From assembly GCA_002104905.1 (NCBI GenBank), contig MCFE01000328.1, forward strand, positions 1 to 64,000: a DNA stretch of 64,000 nucleotides. Direction: 5' to 3'. Under the pieces are notes generated by a model. The model was given only the letters and a program-made list of their open reading frames with translations, was not told the DNA's origin and did not search any database. Both the position numbers and the translations under genes were made by a program. Positions 32,880 through 44,297 of the stretch are shown piece after piece (positions within the stretch are counted from its first letter, which is position 1; the number at the start of each line of letters is the position of its first letter). This DNA is from Basidiobolus meristosporus CBS 931.73 (Eukaryota; Basidiobolomycota; Basidiobolomycetes; Basidiobolales; Basidiobolaceae).

Positions 32880-34510
32880 AACTGCAGCTTTTTTGTCTTG
32901 CTTCTTGGTCTCTGGTCTGGGTAGACTTTTGCTTCCTCACCTTTACCATTGGCATTGCCAAGTCTTTCACCACTACTTTAACTAAGTACTTCTTATATTG
33001 TATTATGTTTTCTCCTTGATGAATGCTGCACTGATGCATCTGTTTTTGCCTGCTTGTCCTTGCTGGCACTCTCTAGCAAACTGATGTTTCTTTGCTGCAT
33101 GCCTGGAGCTTTCCACCCTGCTTGTGATGGATTTATGAGAATGCTGTGGGGTTTTATCACTGTCAAGTCCTTCACTGCTACTATAACTCAGTGCTTATAG
33201 TAACCAGACATATCTTTGCTGCTTGTTTTGCACATTCAGCCTGACTAGTGAGAGGCCCCTGCAAAAGCTGCAGGTTTCTATCACTGCCAGTTCCTTCATT
33301 GCTGCTTTGACTGAGCGCTTCTTGCATTGTACCACATTCTTTCCTTGATGCCTGCTGCACTGATGAGTAAGTTTATGCCTGTTTGCACCTTACTGACACA
33401 CTTCTGGCTACCTGACATTCCTTTGCCACTTGTTTAGAGCTTTCAGCCCTGCTTCTGACAGGTTCTTGAGGAAGCTACTTGTTTTTAGCCATGGCACCCT
33501 TACTCTTCTGCCCTTGATAGTCTCTGCTATTCTTAAGATGCTTTCTTAGCATACCAATGCTGGCCCAAATACTGTTTGCTTACTTGAATCCGTAATAATG
33601 TTCATGGAACAGGTAAGGTGCTTTCTGCTTGGCCTTGAGTTCCTGATGTTCCTATGTTATGCCAGCCTTGAGGTGATGCAAAGCTAGACTTCTAATACCC
33701 ACTAAAATATTAGCCAACTTTTCATCATTGCACTCAGCAACATCATAGATATTTAATGTATTTTCACTTTTAGGCTTGGGTGTGAACACCACAGTCACTC
33801 CCTCCCCTTAAATGATAGGTTTTTCTGTGGGCATTATCTTTGTGCACTTTTGTTGTGCTTCAAATACCGCACAGTATTCCTTTGCAGCTACATCAGGACA
33901 TGGGTCAATTATTGGCTGTGACCTTGAGCTACTTGAGTTCCTTTGTTGTAGCCTAGATAATGCTTTCTCTACCTTGGATATTGATTGCTCTACATGTATT
34001 ATCCACTCATCCTGTCTCTGGACGATTTCCTGATTTCTGTGGTCCATTGCATCTATTCCATCAGCCAGTGCACCTAATTGCCTCAGTAATGCCTAGATAT
34101 CAGCTGACAGCATACTTGATAATACTGGTAGTGGTGATGCTATGTCAGTTGTTTGCTGGTCTTGCTCTGGCAGTACTGGGCTTGAGCCATTCTCATCTCC
34201 AGGAGCATTGTGGTCAGCTAGCTGCTCTGAAGACACTCTCATTTGCCTACTTGACTTAGAGCCTGAGGAGCTCACATTATTAGCTTCAGTGTGCACACTG
34301 CCAACATGGCCTTGTTTGGATTTAGCCCTGCTTGTTGCACTGAATGTGAGAGCAAGCTGTTGTCTAACCATTTCTCTGCTATTGTTTGTGGTGGGGCTTG
34401 GTTGGCAACCAAACAACTTTGATTTGCTTTCTGGTGGCATATATATGGCAGTAAGTGAAACCATATGGGAAATAGCTTACGTATGTGTGTGGAAAGGGAA
34501 AGCAATCCCT
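32880..34510 (-). mobile_element. Inverted fragment of transposon accessory gene
   Basis: Minus-strand relative of the accessory gene at 35668-37612. Its ATG (34440) is followed by MPPESKSKLFGCQPSPTT, the QQLALTFSATS block, a coiled-coil block (frame 33808-34047, EIVQRQDEWIIHVEQSIS) and then about three units of the roughly 200-bp coding repeat between about 32990 and 33480. About 70 bp of the divergent promoter are retained upstream. Frames are broken in several places and the C-terminal part is missing. It faces the copy at 35668 in opposite orientation, separated by a transposase fragment. Confidence 0.75.
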
Positions 34511-34731
34511 CATCAATAAATCATCCCTTCTATCAGTAACACTTCTATCTTATTGATTAGCAGTTGATCACTGCACCTGCCTTCAACAGTACATCTCAGA
34601 CCTGCCATCAAGGAGCTTTTCAGGGTAGTGCACAAGACACACAGAGGCCTTTGGAGACACTTGGAGCACCTAGGAAGCTAGAGAAGCAGGAGCTTTTACC
34701 ATAGTGACATATTGACAAAGACACCAGCAGT

Positions 34732-35445
34732 TTAGACACAGAGGTTATTGCACCCATCAGACACCTCACACACCTTGAGTTGTGTAGCTTCTCCCAGGAG
34801 TACCTCTACACCACCACACCGCATGACGGTTGTCCACTTGTACCATGTACATGGTAAGTTGCATCCTGGTATGATTTTGGCAAGAAGTAGTAATAAATCC
34901 TCAAAGCCCCCATTACTGATATTAGTGGAAATGCGCCACTTCTCTGGCCACAACATCACATCATTCACCAACAGATGGATTACTGGGCTCACTTGGCTCC
35001 ATAAAGTATCCTTGGCATTTGTCTCAATGGGTGTTGTCTCATTGCATATAGGGATTTGACCGGGCTCATTCATGGTACTGTTGTTAGGGGAGATAGGCTC
35101 AAAATTCATCAGTGAATCTTCTTTGTCAGAGCTATCACTCTGCGCACCATATTCAAAAGGCTGAGGTGAGCCTAAAGGTGTCACAAACTCACCTGATTCA
35201 GTTTGCGCAAGGTGACAAATATGGCCAGGTGCCAATATAGAAGTATCAACTGGCCGGCAAGATAATGTTGGTACAGTAGTGACTGATGAATGGTCAAATA
35301 TGACTTGGGTGGCAAGACACTGGCTGTGATCCTTGCAATACTTCCTATGCTGTCTGCATGCTTCATGGCTGAGAGGCTTGCCACAATAGCCACATGGTCT
35401 TTTTTCTCTTCTCTTACGGCGTTGAGTCAAAGTAGTCTTGTCCAT
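34732..35445 (-). mobile_element. Tnp2-like transposase, N-terminal zinc-finger part
   Basis: A 237-codon frame starting MDKTTLTQRRKRREKRP. Residues 18-37 form a CCHC/CCHH-type zinc finger (C18, C21, H33, C37 or H40 in CGYCGKPLSHEACRQHRKYC). An acidic linker and a conserved block SQVSPVIHLLVNDVMLWPEK follow. Compared with the copy at 37965-40311, homology ends after about residue 206 (TTVM) and the rest is unrelated, so this is a truncated transposase. Assignment to the Tnp2 (EnSpm/CACTA-related or KDZ-like) group comes from the downstream motifs seen in the other copies. The frame is intact here and may encode only a DNA-binding fragment. Confidence 0.7.
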
Positions 35446-35667
35446 GGGGCAAACAGTTTGACCTTCAGCAATGTAACACTATTATATCACTTTTTGGTCA
35501 ATACTCATGTGAACTTAAGACAGTCTTATATTTGAGACATTGCACTTACATGAATGTAAGATTCAATGATGAATTGCCATAGTAAGCATTATAAATAAAG
35601 TTGTGGCACCACATACACACATATATGTAACCCTATTTCCCCTTTGGTTTGACTCACTTCCATATAT
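35446..35667. promoter_or_regulatory. Divergent promoter between transposase and accessory gene
   Basis: 222 bp between the two outward-facing ATGs. It contains a perfect inverted repeat CTTACATGAATGTAAG at 35545-35560. The equivalent region of the copy at 57246-57485 also has a small hairpin (CCACA-TTAG-TGTGG, 57362-57375), of different sequence. CACACATAYGTAA followed by a pyrimidine/TTTGG block just before the accessory ATG is shared by three copies. Confidence 0.45.
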
Positions 35668-37612
35668 ATGCCACCAAAAAATAAAGCAAAGTTGTCTGGT
35701 TCTCAACCAAACCCCACTGCTGACGGCAACAGAAGAACGGTTGGACAACAGCTTGCTTTGACATTCAGTGCAACAAGCAAGGCTACATCCAAAAAAGGCC
35801 CTGTGGACAGTGTGCCCATTGAAGGTAATAATGCGGACTCCTCAGGCTCTCAGTCAAGTAGGCAATTGAGAACCTCTGCGGAGCCACAAGCTGACCATTA
35901 TGCTCAGGCAGATGAGAATGTAGCAAATACAGTACCCTCTGTTGAAGATCAGCAAGTGGCCATGATAACTTCACCACCACCCATATTAGCAAGTATGTTG
36001 TCAGCTCATACCAAAGCATTAATGATGCAATTAGGTGCAGTGGCTGATAGGATAGATGCAATGGCCCAGAGAAATCAGGAAGTAGTCCAGAAACAAGATG
36101 AGCGGATAATACGTGTAGAGCAATCAATATCCCAGGTAGAGAAAGCAGTATCTGTGCTGCAAAGAAGGAACTCAAGTAGCTCAATGTCACAGCCAAGAAT
36201 TGAGCCATTTCCCAATGTAACAGCAGAGGAACACCATACAGTCTTTGAAGCACAACAACAGTGCCCAAAGATAAAGCTCACAGAAAAACCTATCACAGCA
36301 TGGGAGGGAGACAATGTGGTGTTTATACCAGAGCCTAAAAATCAAAAGACATTGAAGATCTGTGAAGCCATTGAGTGCAATAATGAAGAGTGGGCTAATA
36401 TACAAGAGGCTGTCAGAAGTCTAGCACACCATCACCTTAAGGCTGGCTGACCATGGGACCATCAGGAACTCAAGGCCAAGCAGAATGCACTTGACTTGTT
36501 CCATGAGCATTATCCTGGATTCAAACAGGCAAACAGATTTTGGGCCATCATTGGTATGCTAAGAAAGTATCTTAAGAATAGCAGAAACTATCAATGGCTG
36601 AAGAACAAGGGTGCCATGGCAAAAAACCAGTGGCTTCCTCAAGAGCCTATTACAAGCAGGGCCAAAAGCTCCAGAGAAGTGTCAAAGAGATGTCAGGCAG
36701 CTGGAAGAGTGCCAAGTAAGGACAAGTAGGCAGACATGTAGGCACCAGCACAGCATTTATCAAGGAAAAAGTGTAGTACCACTCAAGAAGCACCCAGTCA
36801 AAGTAGCAGTGAAGGACCTGGCAGTGATAAAAACCAGCCACTTTTACAGGAGCCATCACAACTACGGTTGAGAGCTCAAAACAAGCTGAAAAGAAATGTC
36901 AGGTTGCCAGAAGAGTGCCAGCAAGGGACAAGCAGGCCAAAACAGATGTGTCAGAGCAGAATTTATCCAGGAGAAAACGTAGTTCTTTACAAGAAGCACT
37001 CAGACAAAGTAGCAGTGAAAGACCAGGCAGTGATAAAGGAAAAGGTAAAGGGAAAGTGTATACCAAAGCCTGAGACAGGGAGGCATGCAAAAAAAACTGC
37101 AGTTCTTGCCAATTATTGCCGCAAGCCAGGAACAGACTGAATCCCATTATAGCCAAGAAGAATAACCAACAAGAAAACAGCTGTTTTTGCAAGAGTTGGA
37201 AGCGCAGCCAGTTGAGCTACACTCCAGCAAGGTAGATGAGTTTGCTGAAAAAGGCAATTTTTCTACCACAGTCACCACAGCCTCCATTGTTGACAGAGTG
37301 GAGATCCCACTGACAGAGAAGGCTACAAGGTTAAGAGCTCAAAAGACTATCACAATGCCTTCAGTGGAGTTTTGGAACATTAATAGGCACACCAAGAGGT
37401 TGCAGCACTTCTTCAAGAGCAGTGCTCAAGAAAATGCACTGGAATATTGCAAGGATTTATTGCAAAGACTGGCAGATGAGAATCTAGACCTTGCAGTGCC
37501 AGCTGAAGACCAGGACATGTGGGAAGCAGTGAATGAACAGTGGCATAAAGCTGTTGGGTTCCTACCAAAGTTGTGGAACCAGAGCATTACAGCAGAGATA
37601 CTTATTGAGTAG
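35668..37612 (+). mobile_element. Transposon accessory protein gene, broken copy A
   Basis: Best-preserved copy of the second transposon gene. The first frame (260 codons) has a basic Ser/Gln-rich N terminus, a coiled coil at about 125-165 (VADRIDAMAQRNQEVVQKQD onward), a Ser-rich linker and a conserved block ending VRSLAHHHLKAG. An in-frame TGA at 36448-36450 then interrupts an otherwise continuous frame that resumes PWDHQELKAK and ends at 36729. Two roughly 200-bp repeat units (36651-37060) follow, with a TAG where the second unit has CAG and a frame change between them. The last frame (37187-37612) ends KLWNQSITAEILIE. The function may be DNA binding to the subterminal repeats, by analogy with TNPA of CACTA elements; this is inference. 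Confidence 0.7.
36651..37060 (+). repeat. About 200-bp tandem repeat inside the accessory gene
   Basis: Two units, recognisable by AGGGACAAGCAGGC-like, CAAAGTAGCAGTGAA and CCAGGCAGTGATAAA blocks. They encode Lys/Arg/Ser/Gln-rich modules. About three units occur in the inverted copy (about 32990-33480) and three in the copy at about 58095-58700, so unit number varies between elements. Confidence 0.7.
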
Positions 37613-37964
37613 TAAATTTAATGGAGTTACTTGTTAAGTGTGGGGTTGGGCTTAATGTTAGTGTAGGGTATTGAGACTTATATAGGTCAATACAATTGAC
37701 AATTGATGTACAACTGAAGATTCAACAGATATAAATCAACTCATACACATGAAAAGTAAGAGAAATGGTTAAGTCAGGAAGTAAGGAGTGTGAAAAAGAG
37801 GCAATAGCCAATCAATGTACACAAATGTGGGATGTGATCAAGTGTCTGGGATCCAAAAGTGGGCAAATTGGCAAGGAATCAATCAAAAGCCACTTATGTG
37901 TTGTTGTGATGAAAAATTTTGTTCTTGGGATAGAGTCCTGATGAGATCAGTACCTCTCAGTATT
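37613..37964 (+). mobile_element. 3' flank of accessory gene copy A
   Basis: Sequence after the stop matches the 3' flank of the accessory tail at 40554-40950 almost base for base for about 210 bp, then loosely to GATCAGTACCTC. At about 37960 it passes directly into the transposase C-terminal region of the next copy, without the subterminal repeats seen at 41.0-41.6 kb. The two elements were probably fused by deletion. Confidence 0.65.
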
Positions 37965-40311
37965 CTCCACACACCAAGCAAGATGGAGTAGAGATTGGAT
38001 ACAGTAAAGGCAGAGATCTACATGTTCAACTTCATGTTTGTAGTATAGCTGCTCAAATCCTGTCACTCACTTGTTGCACAATAGCTGTAAATGTGTCAAG
38101 TTAGCATTGGTGATCTGTTTATGGATAAATATTCCTACAATGTTGACATATGACTCCCAATGCTTCCAATGTACTCTTGATAGGAATAGCTTCAGAACAC
38201 CGCTTGAATAGACTTGTTCCATTGGATAGTGCCACATCAAGCAATGAGTGCCAAATGATGCCATAGTGTGCCAAGGAGGCCAAGTGAGCCTATATTTGGC
38301 CTCAGAGTGTGAAATGTAGCTCTGCATCTGCATGCAAAGCAGCCCCTACGTTTCACTCATTGTGCTGGAGAAAATCTATTTTTTGACCTTTTTTTTGGAA
38401 CAATGTTTTGCAGGATGTGTACAAGCACATAACGATTGAAGGCATGCATCTGGTACTCAATATGCATGGCACACTGAATCTAGCTGCTGTAGCTTGTATC
38501 ATGTCACAAAAATGCATGGCACTATCTTGGTCCATTGGTACTATCTGGCACTATATTTAAATATTAGCCCTAAAGTAAGACCTATATGAAGCACTTATAG
38601 TGCCAGATAGTACCAGTGGACCAAGATAGTGCCATGCATTTTTGTGACATGATACAAGCCACAAGAGCTTGATTCAGAGTGCCATGGGTATTGAGTATCA
38701 GAGGCATGTCTTCAGTCCTTCTGTGCTCTCACACATTCTGAACAATGTTGATCCAGAATAAAGGTCAAAATATGGATTTTCTCCAGTACAATGGGTGAAA
38801 CACAGGGGCAGCTTTGCAAGAAGATGCAGAGCTATGTTTTACACTCTGTGGCCAAATATAGGCTTACTTGGCTTCCCTGGGACACTATGGTATCTTTTGG
38901 CACTCATGGCTCAATGTGGCACTACCCATCAGAACAAGTCTAATAAATACATAGCAAATTTGTCTAATTTTTGCATTTGTATTGTTGCATACAAGTTTGA
39001 ATATTGATTGGAGCCCATGAGAAGTACTTAGGGTAGTGGATACTCTGTGATATCTTGCTATTTTCTTCAAATTTCTCTGGTATCTGAAGAAGCTCATTTA
39101 GCTTGAAATGCTGCAAGTATAACTTTGTTATCAGTATAGGGATATTGTTGAAAAGTAAATGCATTGCTCCCAGTGGAAAGCTTATGCTCTAACAGTTACC
39201 TGCTATCTTAAGTATATCTGGTTTCCAATTGATTCCATATTCCAGCCAATGGCTTGTAGCTTGCCAATTTTGCCACAATTGCGTGCTTACTTCTGTGCAT
39301 TCTCTCAGTGAAAAGTGAAGTTCCTAGTGCTTGTGTTTGAGTAATAATAGTGCGTGTGAGTTATGGAATAAATCCCCTGGATCTCACAGATTTAACAGCA
39401 ATACTATCCATTGTGCCCAGAGAAGCCAGCTATCTTGCTGAAGGCTGGGGTATTTCCAATGCAAATAATAATATGCACTTTTACATAACAGCCATTTACT
39501 GTATCTTGCCAGAAAGCATACAAAACTTGTCCAGCAGTGGATACAGATAGCCATTCAGGTTGGACAGTGATTAAGGCCCAGACACAAGTGAGACTTCCAA
39601 CAGATTTTTACTCTGATGCTGTAAGATAGGCAGCAAGTTCAGGTTGATGAGAATCAGTGGCCAGCAGGATCTACTGGCAGAGTACTTGTTCAGTGAGAAT
39701 CCATCAAGTGCTAAGGCAATGGCTCAGTCATACCTACCTTCAATGTAGCTTGAAATGTTTGCCATCAAATATATTGGATATGTTTGCCCTTGATTGATAC
39801 TGAGTGCAGTAATTTAAGCTTTGCAATATTTGCTAGACCGCATGAGCTTTTTTAGACAGGGTATTACTGGAATATATCCAGAGTGTGTACAATGTTTTCC
39901 CTTAATTGTGGTCAATTCCTGACAACTTGGACACATTGCAATGGTGGCATTTTTTGATATGAAGGCCAGGCAACTATTAACAAATGCTAGAATCAGGACA
40001 ATTGCTGAGTTATTTGTTGCCAGCTGCATGACAGTTGTCCACTAGTACCACACATATTGTAGATTGCATCCTGGAGTGATTTTGCCAAGTAGGGACAAAT
40101 CCTCAATGCCCCTATTACTGATATCATTGGAAAGGTGCCACTTCTCTAGCCACAACATCACATCACTCACCAATAGATGGATTACTGGGCTCACTTGGCT
40201 CCATAAAGTATCCTTGGCATTTGTCTCAACAGGTGTTGTCTCATTGCATATAGGGATTTGACCAGGTTCATACATGGTACTGTTGTAAGGGGAGATAGGC
40301 TCAAAATCCAT
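37965..40311 (-). mobile_element. Tnp2-like transposase, decayed copy B
   Basis: Minus-strand remnant running from the zinc-finger-proximal block (40311, MDFEPISPYNST) through SPVIHLLVSDVMLW, a Cys-rich block MCPSCQEL...YIPVIPCLKKLM (39814-40029) and a GHNG block (about 39340-39440, GNTPAFSKIAGFSGHNG). The order and spacing of CPxC...PVIP and xPAxxKIAGFxGHN are characteristic of Tnp2/Transposase_21-type and related KDZ transposases. Many in-frame stops are present. It is interrupted by the palindromic MITE at 38211-38940. The N-terminal finger itself is deleted and replaced by the accessory-gene tail. Confidence 0.7.
38211..38940. mobile_element. 730-bp foldback MITE with TA target duplication
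   Basis: The whole element is a near-perfect inverted repeat centred at about 38575. Left arm begins GACTTGTTCCATTGGATAG; the complement of the right end begins GACTTGTTCTGATGGGTAG. TA is present on both sides (38209-38210 and 38941-38942). The paralogous transposase at 43.2-43.9 kb has the undisturbed site, with a single TA in CTGAATATTTATA at about 43676, proving insertion. No coding capacity. The TIR start and TA duplication fit a Tc1/mariner-mobilised non-autonomous element. Confidence 0.85.
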
Positions 40312-41606
40312 CAGTGAACCTTCTGTGCAACAAGCAGGGCTACATCCAAAGGCAATTTGTCTACCACAGCCTCCACATAGTCCATTGTTGACAGAGTGGA
40401 GACCCCACTGATAGACAGGCTACAACACAAAGAGCTTGAACAACTGTCACAATGCGTTTGGGAACCAGTGAATGAACAGTGGCATAAAGTCATTTGGTTC
40501 CTGCCAAAGTTGTGGAACCAGAGTGTTACAGCAGAAATACTTATTGAGTAGTAAATTTAATGGAGTTACTTGTTGAGTGTGGGGTTGGGCTTAATGTTAG
40601 TGTAGGGTATAGAGACTTATATAGGTCAATACAATTGACAATTGATGTACAACTGAAGATTCAACAGATATAAATCAACTCATACACATGAAAAGTAAGA
40701 GAAATGGTTAAGTCAGGAAGTAAGGAGTGTGAAAAAGAGGCAATAGCCAATCAATGTACACAAATGTGGGAAACAGTCAAGTGCCCAGGATCCAAAAGTG
40801 AGCAAATTGGTAGTGAACCAATCATAAGCCACTTATATATCATTGTGATGAGATATTTTCACCAAGTTTTTTGTGAAATCTGGGGTGTGATTATTTTTCA
40901 ATGGTCTCTGCACAGTGTCATGACAGGATCAGTACCTCATAGTAAAGAATGAGAGGTTACCATTGGGTTGAAGAGAATCTCTACACCATTCAATAAAGAA
41001 TTCATGCAAACAAGAACCAGAGTGTACCCAAAAGGGGAATTAAAATTCAGCAGGGAGAAGAGAATTATTGGCCAAGTACAAAATAGTATTTTGTGGATAT
41101 TTAAGTGGTTTTCATGGCAACAGTAGCAGCAACCAAGTATATGCTTGCAGGATGTAAATGTTGCCAGTAACACAAGGTAAATGACAACTTTGCAGGTACC
41201 ATACTGAAACACCATAAACTTGAGGTGATAGAAGTGTGCCAAATGCAGCGGGTGCACACATATGGAGAAGGAATGTATTAGCTAAATACCAAGAAGTTCT
41301 TTGTGGATAGTCAACAGGTATTCATGGCTAAAGTGGTGGCAACCAAGCATATGCTGGCAAGATATGTATGTTACCAGCATTACTAGGTACATGACAACTT
41401 TGCAAATATTAAACCAGAAAGTTGTAAAGCTGAGGTGATGGAAGTGTATCTATTGCTGCAGGTGTGCTTGTATGTAGAGGTTAGTAAGTATAAGGCCATA
41501 GTTTTTTGATTCAAGCACTATATGAAATACCCATGGTAGTAGTGGGTGCGCAAATAAATTGAGGTGATTCCACAATGGTATATGTGAGTGGTGCAAGGGG
41601 AGGTAG
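40312..41606 (+). mobile_element. Internally deleted transposon end with subterminal repeats
   Basis: At about 40312 the transposase remnant joins directly to the 3' part of the accessory gene (AFFF-type tail ending KLWNQSVTAEILIE at 40553), so the promoter, finger and most of the accessory gene are deleted. Its 3' flank is nearly identical to that of copy A. From about 40960 come two tandem units of about 190 bp (about 41090-41266 and 41275-41480, marked by ACCAAGYATATGCTKGCA and TGACAACTTTGCA), then further sequence ending GGGGAGGTAG at 41606. This end is inverted with respect to 42662-43070. Confidence 0.7.
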
Positions 41607-42661
41607 CCAAATCCCAATCAGATCCACCTACTCACCAAATGTTCTTTCCTAGTGCTATTGAGGTTAGAAAAAGTCTGTACTTGGATTGGTCTCTTTAATG
41701 AAAGAGCAATTTATACATATTACACTGTAACCCTTATTGTTGTATATTGTTTCTCTCACTATCACTTTGCTTGGATGAGAGGGTCCCACCTCAATGCTCT
41801 AACAGCACCTTAAAGTACTGCACTTGCAACTGGTCCAATAGCCAAAATCAACCTACATGATTTGCTAATTAGTGCCTTGTCTTGCTTAATAGGTGGTTGA
41901 ACAGGGTGGCTTAGCATGCCTGCAGCCAGCTAGGCAAGATTGTTCATCTTCAGCAGTAGCACTGGTGTTATGAATGGTGAATTTTTTGCAAGCATTCATT
42001 GTGAGGGGCTGGGCCTCAGGTTCTAGATTAGCTTGATATTACTTAAATCAGTATGTGAATTGACAAGAGTGGAGCACTGCATTCTGGTTGCCCTGAGTTA
42101 CATTTACTGAGATGGTAGGCCCAACCCACTGTACTGCACACCAGCATGTTTTTGTACCCACCATTAAAAGCTGAGGCTCATGTGCTTATAGTGTGCCTAC
42201 ATTAGAAAGGTCACCAGAAGCAGTTTGCCTACAATCAGATGCCCAATGAGAAGTTATTTGGTCCTGCAGGTGAATCCAATCCAAGTCAGCTATGATAAGC
42301 CTGCAACAAGTCTGTCATTAAGCTAGCTGCTTAGAATTATTGACCCATTGCACAATCTTATGTTGGCAGTGTGATGACATTTTGCAGATTTTACTGCCAA
42401 AGTAAAGCTAATAACTTGATTGTGTTTTAGCAATTTTTTGACAAGAAGTGCATGGTGTTCTGATGGTCCTAATATGCTCTACATTTATTTGAGTGGACTT
42501 AACCAGCAAATACATCCAATTGTCTTATATGGCAAGAAACTTGACAGTGCCCTTACAGCCTTATTGAAGACCTCTGTTGGCATTATTAAAGTAATATGAC
42601 AGCCTACAGCTAGTTCCATACAATGCTACCACACCAATATTCCAACTGAAGCTTTCTTTTT
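41607..42661. other. Spacer between two transposon ends
   Basis: About 1 kb between outward-facing ends of two related elements. No coding sequence. A segment at about 42330-42540 matches a segment at about 63290-63480 (shared CCAATAYATCYA...CTTATATGG blocks), so it contains at least one further interspersed repeat. Confidence 0.45.
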
Positions 42662-43931
42662 CTACATCCCCATTTGCCATTCATATACCCACTGTAGAAT
42701 CACCCTTCTTTATTTTCTAACCTACTGCTATCTTGGATACTCCCCACATAGTTTGAGTAAAAAAACAATGGCCTCCTGCTTACTAACCTCTACATACCAG
42801 CATCCCCACTGCAATTGGCACACTTCTATCACCTCAACTTTACTGCTTTTAAATATGATACTTGCAAAGTTGCCATGTACCTTTTACTGCTGGTAACATA
42901 CACTTCTTGCCAGCATATGTTTGGTTGTTGCCACTTTTACCATTAATACCAGCTGAATATTTGCAAAGAACCTTTTGGTATTCAGCCAATATATTCCTTC
43001 TCCCTGTTGGATTCTAGTCCCCCTTGAATGTGTACTCTAGCTCTTGCTTTTGTGAATCCAGTATTGAATAGTGTGGAAACTGGCTTTTGACTAAGAGAAA
43101 CCCAACATACTTTAGTAAAGTTGTCCTAATAAGGACTAGCAATTTGTTGCACCCAATACAACTTTGCATTACTTGACTGTTTATTCACAGACAGGGGCTG
43201 CTTAGCTTCTGAATGCCAAAGGCATAGGTGTCTCCATCTGCACATCTGTCCTCAGTGTTTTACTTCTCTTCTTGGCAGCCCTCCATGTGCCAACTCATTG
43301 CATCCCTGATAGGATTGAAGGTAATATTGGTGACAAGATTGGGATATGGTAGTACTTGTGACTTGGCTTGTGTTTGTGTCTCCTCTCACATCTGCTCCAT
43401 AGGAAGCTCCTAAAGGGTGAAGGAAAGCCCAATATGCTCCATACACCAAGCAAGATGGTGTGGAGAATGGATACATTTGCTGCAGAGATCTACGTGTTGG
43501 GCTTTGTGCTTGTAGTACAGCATCTTTAATACTGTCACAAACTACTTGCGCAAAACCCAAAGATACATCAGGTTGGCATTGGCAATCTATGTCTGGATAA
43601 ATATTCCTATAATTGCTTCATATGACTCCAATGTTTCCTATTTACTCTTGGTAGAAATGGCTTCAGAAGGCTACCTGAATATTTATATATCTATTTCAAC
43701 CAGTCCTTGCATTTGTATTGTTGCATATGTGTAAGAATATTGGTAGGAATCTGTAGGATGTACTTTAGGAAGTGGATGCTCCATAATATCTTGCCAATTC
43801 TTTTAGATTGCTTTGGTGTCTCTAAGAGCTCATTTTACTTGAAATGCCTGTGTACAACTTGGTCATTAGTATAGGGATATTGTCAAAAAGCAAATGCATT
43901 GCTCCCAGTGGAAAGCTTTTGCTCTAACAAG
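42662..43931 (-). mobile_element. Transposon copy C: left end and transposase C-terminal part
   Basis: 42662-43070 is the inverted counterpart of the 41.0-41.6 kb subterminal repeats, starting CTACATCCCC against CTACCTCCCC in the other end. 43200-43931 matches the transposase C-terminal region at 37965-38210 and 38943-39195, but without the MITE. The element is split at 43931/43932 by the gypsy LTR retrotransposon and resumes at 55139. Confidence 0.7.
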
Positions 43932-44297
43932 TGTTATGATCTACCACCTGAATATTTAAGTTAGATCAGTTTTTAGTCAATTAATTAGTTCTATGTTTAG
44001 CTTATCAGTATATTAGTAATTTATACCAAATCAGTAGCATTAGTCAGCAAATGAACAAGCAGATCCTTCAGACAGAAATGGATATATTAAGTAGGATCTT
44101 ATTGGGTGATGATAATGCAGTCAAATGAGTCTTCAGCCACAGCCTACATTAGGAAATACCATTAGTCAGTATTTGATTTGGAAAAATGTATATTAGGAGC
44201 TTCTGGAACCTCAATAAAAATTAGTTCAAGCTTTAGGGGATACAATGCTAGCTAAACTCCCTATTCCTCTACCTCTCTTATACCAAGACTTGTAACA
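43932..44297 (+). repeat. 5' LTR of Ty3/gypsy element
   Basis: 366 bp beginning TGTTATGATC and ending GTAACA, matching the LTR at 54768-55138. It is followed immediately by TTGGTAGCAGC, a plausible primer-binding site for a methionine initiator tRNA. A clear target duplication with the far LTR is not visible (ACAAG before, CAGAT or GATAT after). Confidence 0.85.

Noticed and set aside
34093-36450. Accessory gene as a host transcription factor
   Set aside because: Related broken copies occur at three more places, always attached to transposase or transposon ends.
43932-43932. Clear target-site duplication for the gypsy element
   Set aside because: Bases before the 5' LTR (ACAAG) and after the 3' LTR (CAGAT or GATAT) do not match well enough to claim one; the interrupted transposase alignment is the better proof of insertion.
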